64,000 nt of DNA from Photobacterium pectinilyticum (GTDB taxonomy: Bacteria > Pseudomonadota > Gammaproteobacteria > Enterobacterales > Vibrionaceae), in assembly GCF_024357955.1 (NCBI RefSeq), contig NZ_JANEYT010000016.1:1-64000 (forward strand), written 5' to 3'. The position numbers were made by a program, and so were the translations under genes. This document shows, in pieces, positions 54,483 through 64,000 of this stretch (its first letter is position 1; each line of letters begins with the position of its first letter). The notes under the pieces were generated by a model, which was not told where the DNA came from, did not search any database, and was given only the letters and a program-made list of their open reading frames with translations.

Positions 54483-55448
54483 ATGAGCTTATTAGATGTC
54501 AAAGATCTACGCGTAGAATTCAAAACTCAAGACGGTATTGTCACCGCGGTTAACGATCTAAACTTTTCGCTCAACCAGGGTGAGACCCTGGGCATTGTTG
54601 GTGAATCCGGCTCAGGTAAGAGCCAGACGGTTTTCGCCATCATGGGCCTGTTGGCCAAAAACGGCATTATTGGCGGTAGCGCCAAGTTTGAAGGCCGAGA
54701 AATTCTTAACCTGCCGGAAAAAGAACTGAACCGGATCCGTGCCGAACAAATCGCGATGATTTTCCAGGATCCGATGACCTCTCTGAACCCCTACATGAAA
54801 GTAAGTGATCAGCTGATGGAAGTACTGATGCTGCACAAAGGCATGGGGAAATCCGAAGCGTTCGAAGAAAGTGTTCGCATGTTGGATGCGGTAAAAATCC
54901 CGGAAGCACGTAAGCGTATTACTATGTACCCACACGAGTTCTCTGGCGGTATGCGTCAGCGTGTGATGATTGCAATGGCGTTGCTGTGCAGCCCTAAGTT
55001 GCTGATTGCCGATGAGCCGACGACAGCACTGGATGTGACTGTACAGGCACAGATCATGGAGTTGTTAAACGAGCTGAAAACTGATTTCAACACGGCGATC
55101 ATCATGATCACTCACGATCTTGGTGTGGTAGCCGGTAGTTGTGACAAGGTACTGGTGATGTACGCTGGCCGTACTATGGAATACGGCAAAATCAATGAGA
55201 TATTCTACAAGCCATCGCATCCGTATACCGAGGGGCTGCTCAGAGCGATCCCACGTTTAGATACCGACGGTGAAGAGCTTCCAACGATTCCGGGTAACCC
55301 GCCTAACTTACTGCGCCTGCCTGTCGGCTGTCCTTATCAGGAACGATGCCACCGTGTATCTAGCCGCTGTTCGCAAGAAGCGCCTCAATTGAAGGCATTT
55401 ACTGAAGGTCGCTTACGCGCGTGTTTTTCTGATGTGGGGACGTGGTAA
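54483..55448 (+). CDS. oppD: oligopeptide ABC transporter ATPase OppD
   Basis: 321 aa. Walker A GESGSGKS, signature FSGGMRQRV, Walker B LLIADEPTTALD, H-loop ITHDLG and the C-terminal oligopeptide motif (HPYTEGLLRAIP, CPYQERCHR with 4 Cys) that can carry an iron-sulfur cluster. Stop overlaps the oppF start (TAATG). Confidence 0.95.
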   Translation: MSLLDVKDLRVEFKTQDGIVTAVNDLNFSLNQGETLGIVGESGSGKSQTVFAIMGLLAKNGIIGGSAKFEGREILNLPEKELNRIRAEQIAMIFQDPMTSLNPYMKVSDQLMEVLMLHKGMGKSEAFEESVRMLDAVKIPEARKRITMYPHEFSGGMRQRVMIAMALLCSPKLLIADEPTTALDVTVQAQIMELLNELKTDFNTAIIMITHDLGVVAGSCDKVLVMYAGRTMEYGKINEIFYKPSHPYTEGLLRAIPRLDTDGEELPTIPGNPPNLLRLPVGCPYQERCHRVSSRCSQEAPQLKAFTEGRLRACFSDVGTW

Positions 55449-56437
55449 TGGAAGCTCAAAAGAAAGTATTACTCGATATTCATGATCTGAAGGTTCACTT
55501 CAGCATTGCTCAGAAATCAGCGTGGCCATGGACAAAGCCATTGAGCCTAAAAGCGGTTGATGGTGTTGATATCCGCCTATATGAAGGTGAAACACTGGGG
55601 GTCGTTGGTGAGTCAGGTTGCGGTAAATCGACTTTTGCCCGTGCTGTGATCGGTTTGGTAGAAGCGACAGATGGAAAGGTGGTTTGGCTCGGTCAGGATC
55701 TGACTAAGCTTGATCACAAAGCGATGCGTGAAAAGCGTAAAGATATCCAGATGATTTTCCAGGATCCGCTGGCATCATTGAACCCACGTATGACGGTAGG
55801 TGAGATCATTGCCGAGCCTTTGAAAGCTTATTTCCCAGAGCTTTCTGCTGAAGATATTAAAGCTCAAGTTAAAGCGATGATGTCCAAAGTGGGTCTTCTG
55901 CCGAACGTGATTAATCGTTACCCACATGAATTTTCAGGGGGCCAGTGTCAGCGCATCGGTATTGCCCGTGCTTTGATCCTCAAACCTAAAATGATCATTT
56001 GTGATGAGCCTGTTTCAGCGCTAGATGTATCAATTCAGGCGCAGGTGGTGAATTTGCTGAAATCATTGCAGCAAGAAATGGGCCTGAGCCTAATTTTTAT
56101 CGCTCACGATTTGTCGGTGGTTAAGCACATTTCTGATCGAGTGTTGGTGATGTATCTCGGCAATGCGGTTGAGATGGGTGAATCCGATGCATTATTTAGT
56201 GAGCCAAAGCATCCTTATACCAAAGCGCTGATGTCAGCAGTGCCTATTCCTGATCCGGATTTGGAGCGGGCCAAGCACATTGAGTTGCTGGAAGGGGATT
56301 TACCTTCGCCGATGAACCCGCCATCAGGCTGCGTATTCCGAACTCGTTGCCCTGTTGCAACTGTGGAGTGTGCCAATAAGAAGCCAACATTGACTGGCGA
56401 TGAAGTTCACGCGGTTTCTTGTCTAAACGTTCAATAA
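55448..56437 (+). CDS. oppF: oligopeptide ABC transporter ATPase OppF
   Basis: 329 aa from the ATG at 55448, one base overlapping the oppD stop. Walker A GESGCGKST, signature FSGGQCQRI, Walker B MIICDEPVSALD, H-loop IAHDLS, and the C-terminal CVFRTRCPVATVEC motif. With OppD it powers peptide uptake. Last operon gene, followed by a terminator. Confidence 0.95.
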   Translation: MEAQKKVLLDIHDLKVHFSIAQKSAWPWTKPLSLKAVDGVDIRLYEGETLGVVGESGCGKSTFARAVIGLVEATDGKVVWLGQDLTKLDHKAMREKRKDIQMIFQDPLASLNPRMTVGEIIAEPLKAYFPELSAEDIKAQVKAMMSKVGLLPNVINRYPHEFSGGQCQRIGIARALILKPKMIICDEPVSALDVSIQAQVVNLLKSLQQEMGLSLIFIAHDLSVVKHISDRVLVMYLGNAVEMGESDALFSEPKHPYTKALMSAVPIPDPDLERAKHIELLEGDLPSPMNPPSGCVFRTRCPVATVECANKKPTLTGDEVHAVSCLNVQ

Positions 56438-56458
56438 TTCAAGCCTGTGACAGGCTTT

Positions 56459-56487
56459 GGGCGCGGTGTAAAAGCCGCGCCTTTTTT
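56459..56487 (+). terminator. terminator of the opp operon
   Basis: Stem GGCGCGG/CCGCGCC with an 8-base loop followed by TTTTTT. Confidence 0.85.
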
Positions 56488-56657
56488 ATGTCTAATCTTG
56501 CGTGATAACTCTAAGAAATCAAATTAAAACAAACTGTTAAATCATTGATGTTATTATAAGTAAAATGTAATAATGAGTTATCTCCAATCATTTTTTCCAT
56601 TGATGGTAATAAAGTTGCTTGGGGATAGTGAAATAGCAGTAGAACAAGGATTGTTGT

Positions 56658-58769
56658 ATGCGGTCATTATCCGTTAAATGGAAAATAGCCCTGATGGCCG
56701 GGCTAGGGTTACTGGCAACAGTAACGGTATTAACAGGCCTCTCTTTTTATTTTGCCTCCCAGAACCAGCAGCTCGTCAGCCAGCAGGTGTTTTCTACCCT
56801 CAGGACAAAATCACAACTTGTGGTGCAGGCTCAAGCTGAAAAGCAAAGCACCACGGTTCAGCAGTATCTTGATGAAGCCGCATACCGCGCCGAGATGCTG
56901 GCGCAAAGTGTACTGTTTCTAAAACTCAATGCTGAAGAAAACTACACTAACAGCTCTGAGTTGCGTGGTTCAATAAGTGAACTTCTTCGTCGAACCGTCA
57001 ATGAGTTCGATAATATTCATGGCGCATTTGTGGTGTTCAATCCCGATGCACTCGACGATGAAGACCGCAACTATGTGAATGCCGAATACGTTGGTGCCAA
57101 TGAGCAGGGACGTTTTTCACCGTACTGGGCTAAGTCACCATTAGGCGAAGCCGAGCAATTTATATTCTCTGAACAGCAATTGTTTTCTAGCCAAGCTGTT
57201 TGGTCGCAATGCCTCGAGAGCTCCACTGGACTGTGTGTATCCAACCCCCAGTTGGCAATATTTGGCCAGCAAGCGCCAGTGGTGAGTACGATAACTGTTC
57301 CATTAGATGTGAATGGTGAAGTTGTTGGTGTGATGGGGATTGATATCCGACTAGCACCGTTACAACCCTTGGTGCAAGCCGTTGATCAAGCTTTGTTTGA
57401 CGGTATCGGTCATGTCAGCCTGATCAGCCAGGACAATACTATTGTCGCTTGGGATCAGGGCCAAAGTCGAATAGGTTTCAAGGTTAATCAATCCGACGGG
57501 TTGCCTGGTGAATTGACACAGTGGTTGCAGAGCAGTAAAGAGCAAATACTTTGGACTGCCGATCAGCAGTGGCTGTATGCCTACACGCCGGTAAGGTTGG
57601 GGCAGATTAGCTGGGGGATAGTTATCCAGTTACCTGTTGAACGGGTGCTGGCCGAAGCTATCCTATTGGACTCGGATATTTCACAGCAGCGTGAGCAGTC
57701 GACATGGGTACAGCTGGTGACTAGTTTGGTGGTTGCTATTGCTGGTTTACTGTTAGTGGTATTTGGGGCTTCTCGTTTGGTCGCGCCCATTCGCCATGTC
57801 GCTGAGCGACTTGAAGATATAGCGACTGGGGAAGGGGATCTGACTCAGCGTCTACATGTCGAACAGAATGACGAGGTTGGCCAGCTTGCACTGTGGTTCA
57901 ACCGCTTCCTGGATAAACTTCAGGCGACAATCGGCGATGTTGTTGTTGCCGTTAATGATGTTGGTACCACGTCAAAAGAAGCGGCACAGGTGGCTAACCA
58001 CACTCGAGATGGTAGCCAAGCTCAGTTCCGTGAAGTGGATATGGTGGCAACAGCCTCAGAGGAAATGGCCCAGACCGCTGAACAGGTGGTGGGGTATACC
58101 GAAACGGCAGTGGTTGCGGCTGGGCAGGCTGAAAGCGCAGTACGCGATGGCCATCAGGTGATCAAGCAATCTGCCACCTCGATGGATAACTTGGTGGTTA
58201 GAATGGAAAATGCCGTCCCTGTAGCCAAGGAACTGGAAACTAACAGCGAAGACATTAACCAGATCCTCCAGGTTATAGAGGGGATATCTGAACAGACCAA
58301 TTTACTGGCATTGAACGCGGCGATTGAAGCTGCCCGTGCCGGAGAACAAGGTCGTGGTTTTGCGGTTGTCGCCGATGAAGTGCGACAGTTAGCCAGTCGT
58401 ACCCATGATTCGGTCGGACAGATCCGCACTGTTATTGAAATACTGCAGCAGGGAACGCGCGATGTGGTTGCAGCGATTGAAGAAGGTAATCAACTGGCTG
58501 GGGAGACATCCTCTCAAGTGGGGCAAGCCGTTGTGAGTCTGGGGCAGATCACCGAGGCGGTGATCTCTATCCAGTCGATGAACGAACAGATCATGCACGC
58601 TGCTCAAGAACAACAGTCGGTTTCTGCCGAGGTTAATCGCAACGTCTCGAATATACGCGGCTTAAGTGAAAGTATTCTTGATGAGGCTGAAAAGTCGGCA
58701 GGGATAGGCGAACGGTTGGCTGAGCTGTCCCAGCACCAACAAGCTCTAGCTAGTCAGTTTAAGGTCTAA
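56658..58769 (+). CDS. methyl-accepting chemotaxis protein
   Basis: 703 aa. First membrane helix about residues 10-30, a large periplasmic sensor (about 31-350) that looks like a dCache/PDC domain ([28 protein letters not shown]), second helix about 352-372, HAMP, and a signalling domain with the hairpin tip [34 protein letters not shown] cited by its key segment E-Q-T-N-L-L-A-L-N. It signals to CheA/CheW; ligand unknown. Located after opp, so a peptide or amino-acid ligand is conceivable but unproven. No C-terminal CheR-docking pentapeptide. Confidence 0.93.
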   Translation: MRSLSVKWKIALMAGLGLLATVTVLTGLSFYFASQNQQLVSQQVFSTLRTKSQLVVQAQAEKQSTTVQQYLDEAAYRAEMLAQSVLFLKLNAEENYTNSSELRGSISELLRRTVNEFDNIHGAFVVFNPDALDDEDRNYVNAEYVGANEQGRFSPYWAKSPLGEAEQFIFSEQQLFSSQAVWSQCLESSTGLCVSNPQLAIFGQQAPVVSTITVPLDVNGEVVGVMGIDIRLAPLQPLVQAVDQALFDGIGHVSLISQDNTIVAWDQGQSRIGFKVNQSDGLPGELTQWLQSSKEQILWTADQQWLYAYTPVRLGQISWGIVIQLPVERVLAEAILLDSDISQQREQSTWVQLVTSLVVAIAGLLLVVFGASRLVAPIRHVAERLEDIATGEGDLTQRLHVEQNDEVGQLALWFNRFLDKLQATIGDVVVAVNDVGTTSKEAAQVANHTRDGSQAQFREVDMVATASEEMAQTAEQVVGYTETAVVAAGQAESAVRDGHQVIKQSATSMDNLVVRMENAVPVAKELETNSEDINQILQVIEGISEQTNLLALNAAIEAARAGEQGRGFAVVADEVRQLASRTHDSVGQIRTVIEILQQGTRDVVAAIEEGNQLAGETSSQVGQAVVSLGQITEAVISIQSMNEQIMHAAQEQQSVSAEVNRNVSNIRGLSESILDEAEKSAGIGERLAELSQHQQALASQFKV

Positions 58770-58816
58770 TACCAACCTACATAAATACTTGCTCAACGAC
58801 TTAGCCAGATTGGTAT
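58769..58816 (+). repeat. 48-bp palindromic repeat, copy 5
   Basis: Starts on the last base of the chemoreceptor stop codon. Full length with the centre changed to TTGCTCAA and one change in the right arm (TTAGCC for TTATCC). Between convergent genes. Confidence 0.85.
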
Positions 58817-58855
58817 AATTAAGCACTTGATGTCAGCCGTGCGCGCTTAGACAAA

Positions 58856-58889
58856 TAAAAACACCGGATAATCACCCGGTGTTTTTATT
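58856..58889. terminator. bidirectional terminator
   Basis: AAAAACACCGG/CCGGTGTTTTT with a 10-base loop, between the convergent chemoreceptor and roxA genes. Confidence 0.85.
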
Positions 58890-58904
58890 TCAAAAGGTTA
58901 GATC

Positions 58905-60038
58905 TTACTCATTTGGGTACCAGTAACCATGATTAACCAGCTGTGTCAGCAAGGCGACAAAAGCGGGGTGATCAATGAGCTTGCCCAGCACGTCTTGGCT
59001 GATATCTTCAGCATCACACAGATAGCTAGCGGCAGTGCCACATTCTTCTGGTAGTTCGTAGGTTTCACCGTTGATATACAGCTGGTGGGGCTTTTCTGGA
59101 TAGTAGAAGGCACGAAGACCTCCCAGCCGCTTGAGGGTTTCACCATTTTCGAGGAACTGGTAGATCTCGGCCTGTTGCCATGGTGGCTCGGCGGCAATCA
59201 CATCTAATTCGTGTCGGCTTTGGCTCAAGTGTTCACCCATCCACTTTTTCATCATGTCTGGGTGATCCAGCAGGCTACGCATCATGGCTTCCATATCGGC
59301 AAACTCGCTGGACAAAATAGCCCCGGGTGTCTTGCGAGCTGGTAGTTCTGGGTTGTGGTAGTGGACATCACCCACCTCGTTAGCAATCACAAAGTCAGCA
59401 AAGCTGCTGAGCAATTCCTGTTTCTTCGGCGAGCGGAAGCCAATAGAGAAGCTCATCGAGGTATCGATAGCGTAGCCGTCATGCGGGAACCCGGGTGGAA
59501 TGTAAAGAATATCACCCGGCTCAAGGATATCGTCAATGATAGGATCGAAGCTTTTGATCTGGCGAAGTGCCGGATGACCAAATTCCTCTTCATAATCGTC
59601 TTTTTTCGGGCCGACCCGCCAGTGGCGTTTCCCCGATCCTTGAACGATAAAGACATCATATTGGTCGATGTGAGCGCCAACACCGCCACCTGAAGTTGAG
59701 TAACTGATCATCAAGTCATCGAACAGCCAATTGGGCATTTGACGAAATGGTGTGATTAGACGAGCGGCACCTTCGTGCCAATGGTTAGCCGCTTGGACGA
59801 TGAATGACCAGTTATCTTCCGGTACGTTATCGAAGGAAAGAGGGCCGTGTTTTACATCCCACTTGTCGCCATGCTTGGCGACATAGCGGGAGTCTACTTC
59901 TTCTTCCATAGCAAGGCCTGCCAGCTCATCTGGGCTGATAGGGTCGATAAAATCTTTGAAGCCACCTTTGATGATGGTTGGTTTCTTTTGCCAGAACTCT
60001 GCAAGAAACTCTTCGAAAGAGAAGGTGAGTTGATACAT
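58905..60038 (-). CDS. roxA: RoxA/YcfD ribosomal protein arginine hydroxylase (cupin/JmjC)
   Basis: 377 aa, as E. coli YcfD (373). JmjC/cupin core with iron ligands H-x-D in GAHIDQYDVFI and a distal His in PPGFPHDGYAID; YcfD-type N-terminus (FWQKKPTIIKGGF). This 2-oxoglutarate/Fe(II) oxygenase hydroxylates ribosomal protein L16 (uL16) on a specific Arg. Monocistronic. Confidence 0.9.
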   Translation of the reverse strand: MYQLTFSFEEFLAEFWQKKPTIIKGGFKDFIDPISPDELAGLAMEEEVDSRYVAKHGDKWDVKHGPLSFDNVPEDNWSFIVQAANHWHEGAARLITPFRQMPNWLFDDLMISYSTSGGGVGAHIDQYDVFIVQGSGKRHWRVGPKKDDYEEEFGHPALRQIKSFDPIIDDILEPGDILYIPPGFPHDGYAIDTSMSFSIGFRSPKKQELLSSFADFVIANEVGDVHYHNPELPARKTPGAILSSEFADMEAMMRSLLDHPDMMKKWMGEHLSQSRHELDVIAAEPPWQQAEIYQFLENGETLKRLGGLRAFYYPEKPHQLYINGETYELPEECGTAASYLCDAEDISQDVLGKLIDHPAFVALLTQLVNHGYWYPNE

Positions 60039-60263
60039 ATGGTTGCTTTTATAGGCTGACTATTGTGTTGGGATTATACTCATAATTATGTCTTGGCTTC
60101 GGCTTATTTGCGAGCCGGAACTGATACCGGTGACCCTTGTTACTGAATGGACCGTCTTAAAGCTGCTCTCGCGATCTCACCCAAAAACAGAAAAAATGTG
60201 CTCGCGTAAAACGGAGAGAGTCATTACCATGTACGGCGGACTCATTGATAATAGTAGTAATTT

Positions 60264-60602
60264 ATGTCTCTTCCTCCTTGCCCTATGTGCAATTCTGAAT
60301 ACGTCTACCCCGATCAAAATCACCTTATTTGTCCCGAGTGTTCACACGAATGGAACCCGTCGGAAGCTTCTAGTGAAGAGGACACATTGACCGTAAAAGA
60401 TGCCAACGGCACGTTGCTGGAAGAAGGGGATAAAGTCACGCTAGCCAAAGATCTCAAAGTCAAAGGCAGCTCGATGGTGATGAAGATTGGTACTAAGGCC
60501 GTTATTCGTCGGATCGTCGAAGGCAAGGATCACCAACTGGATTGCAAGGTCGACGGTGCTGGCGAAATGATGGTAACGGCGAAGTTCGTGAAAAAAGCTT
60601 GA
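60264..60602 (+). CDS. PhnA/YjdM family zinc-ribbon protein
   Basis: 112 aa. N-terminal zinc ribbon (CPMCNSEY...CPECSHEW) and the C-terminal PhnA domain ([27 protein letters not shown]). E. coli YjdM is the homologue; it was once called PhnA, but the phosphonoacetate hydrolase of that name is unrelated and the function of this family is not established. Monocistronic; convergent with purB. Confidence 0.9.
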   Translation: MSLPPCPMCNSEYVYPDQNHLICPECSHEWNPSEASSEEDTLTVKDANGTLLEEGDKVTLAKDLKVKGSSMVMKIGTKAVIRRIVEGKDHQLDCKVDGAGEMMVTAKFVKKA

Positions 60603-60613
60603 ATAGATAACTA

Positions 60614-60661
60614 ATACCAGCCTACATAAATACTTGATCAACTACTTATCCAGATTGGTAT
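60614..60661 (+). repeat. 48-bp palindromic repeat, copy 6
   Basis: Full copy with one change near the left end (ATACCAGCC), 11 bases after the PhnA-like stop and just before the purB terminator; convergent gene pair again. Confidence 0.85.
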
Positions 60662-60663
60662 AA

Positions 60664-60692
60664 CAAAAAGGCCAGCAAATGCTGGCCTTGTA
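60664..60692 (-). terminator. terminator of purB
   Basis: Stem AAGGCCAGC/GCTGGCCTT with loop AAAT; minus-strand tail TTTTGTT. Confidence 0.82.
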
Positions 60693-60715
60693 TTAAGCGG
60701 TAAATAACGTTGCGA

Positions 60716-62113
<1,398 letters not shown>

Positions 62114-62160
62114 TTAAACAAGTGTAACTTCCGCCCTTGCTAAGACATAGCAAGGGGATG

Positions 62161-62186
62161 AAAAAGTGCCAGCAACGCTGGCACTA
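62161..62186 (-). terminator. terminator of mnmA-hflD
   Basis: Perfect stem AGTGCCAGC/GCTGGCACT with a 3-base loop; minus-strand tail TTTTT. Confidence 0.85.
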
Positions 62187-62194
62187 AATATTTA

Positions 62195-62812
62195 TTAGCA
62201 GCGGGCGAGTAGGATTTTTGCCTGCTCGACCATCTGTTTGCGTCCGAAGATCAAATGGCGGCGTTTGCCGCCTACTTGGCGCCATAGTACCGCGGAGCGA
62301 ATCGCGGCGAGGAGTAGGGCACGCACCTTGTGCTGCACACTCTGTTGCTGAAGCTGGGCGGGTGTGCCTGTTACTTGGATTCGAGGGCCTAGCGGGCTAA
62401 TGATATCCAAGTAAATGCTTGCCAAATTACTGATCATTTGGTCTTCCAGCAATTCGAAATGATCCGTCTGGCGTTGAGCCGTACTGATACGATCACCCAG
62501 TTGCGCCATGCTGTCTCGGCGGCTGTCCAGCTTACGCTCCAGCGCCATAACACTGACTAAGTAGCGAGTCATTTCATTACCCGAAGGCGTGTTATCAATC
62601 TCGGCTGCCAACGCTTCTAGACCGACTTTCAAATTGGCTTCGTTGCCAAAGATCTCAATGGTGTTCGACGGGTTGGTTGCCATGATACTTCTTAGGCTGG
62701 CTTCCAGTACGTCATGGTCACAATGGCCGTCTCGGGCAATTTTTTGAACCAGTTTTACTGCCTGGCAAATACCGGCAAAAGCAATGGTACGGTCATATAC
62801 AGTGTGTGCCAC
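62195..62812 (-). CDS. hflD: high frequency lysogenization protein HflD
   Basis: 205 aa, membrane-associated helical family ([28 protein letters not shown]). HflD binds phage lambda CII in E. coli and is always encoded after mnmA; its housekeeping role is not settled. A GTG start at 62812 gives the family N-terminus; the TTG at 62821 lies on top of the GGGAG site. Five bases from the mnmA stop to the open frame, so cotranscribed. Confidence 0.9.
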   Translation of the reverse strand: MAHTVYDRTIAFAGICQAVKLVQKIARDGHCDHDVLEASLRSIMATNPSNTIEIFGNEANLKVGLEALAAEIDNTPSGNEMTRYLVSVMALERKLDSRRDSMAQLGDRISTAQRQTDHFELLEDQMISNLASIYLDIISPLGPRIQVTGTPAQLQQQSVQHKVRALLLAAIRSAVLWRQVGGKRRHLIFGRKQMVEQAKILLARC

Positions 62813-62826
62813 GTGCCTCAACTCCC

Positions 62827-63957
<1,131 letters not shown>

Positions 63958-64000
63958 TTAATAAAAGTTAAGGTCGCGATTCTAACAGAAAGCTACAGGC

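Overview
The window is a chromosomal segment of a marine gammaproteobacterium of the family Vibrionaceae (a Photobacterium-, Grimontia- or Vibrio-like genome; the sequence does not let me fix the genus). The evidence is gene content and order: uvrB / qrr1 / luxO-luxU / yvcK / moaACDE, the Na+-motor protein motY divergent from rnt, the volA-fadL pair, rnfABCDGE-nth, and an oppABCDF operon. Nearly all of it is core chromosome. I see no rRNA, tRNA, CRISPR array, intact insertion sequence or prophage.

Layout. 1-2.1 kb: decayed fragments, two small lipoproteins and a short-chain dehydrogenase. 2.2-5.4 kb: yejM-yejL divergent from yejK. 5.6-7.3 kb: an unusual membrane-anchored tandem-Hpt protein, then a YgbA-type NO-responsive protein. 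7.4-13.2 kb: flavodoxin, pyruvate:flavodoxin oxidoreductase and hybrid cluster protein on one strand, headed by an FNR-type box identical to the one before ygbA. 13.5-17.8 kb: M20 peptidase with a YjiHG membrane pair, then an NhaC antiporter. 18.6-23.8 kb: asd, sodB, grxD, a second antiporter and a peroxiredoxin. 23.8-30.1 kb: volA-fadL, rnt, motY. 30.2-37.1 kb: rnf-nth operon with a greatly expanded repeat tail on RnfC. 37.1-44.4 kb: uvrB, the quorum-sensing sRNA gene qrr1 (no ORF, but its core, terminator, sigma-54 promoter and LuxO sites are all readable), luxOU, yvcK. 44.6-47.1 kb: moaA-C-D-E (no moaB) behind a probable Moco RNA leader, followed by a 7-bp tandem repeat of about 16 copies. 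47.2-50.4 kb: an uncharacterised GHHR-motif protein, an OmpU-like porin, a decayed MerR regulator. 50.8-58.8 kb: oppABCDF and a chemoreceptor. 58.9-64 kb: roxA, a PhnA-like protein, purB, hflD, mnmA.

How parts work together: LuxU passes phosphate to LuxO, which with sigma-54 switches on the divergent qrr1. Rnf is a membrane ferredoxin:NAD oxidoreductase, and NifJ with the adjacent flavodoxin makes low-potential electrons that could feed Hcp. VolA releases fatty acids from lysophospholipid for FadL.

The most intriguing pattern not explained by genes is a 48-bp near-perfect palindrome with the centre TTGATCAA and ends ATACCAA/TTGGTAT. It occurs six times (one copy truncated), every time between convergent genes and often starting on the stop codon. 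Other unexplained items are the tandem-Hpt protein, perfect 12-bp inverted repeats upstream of asd and fadL, and an FNR box plus DnaA boxes in the 1-kb gap before uvrB.
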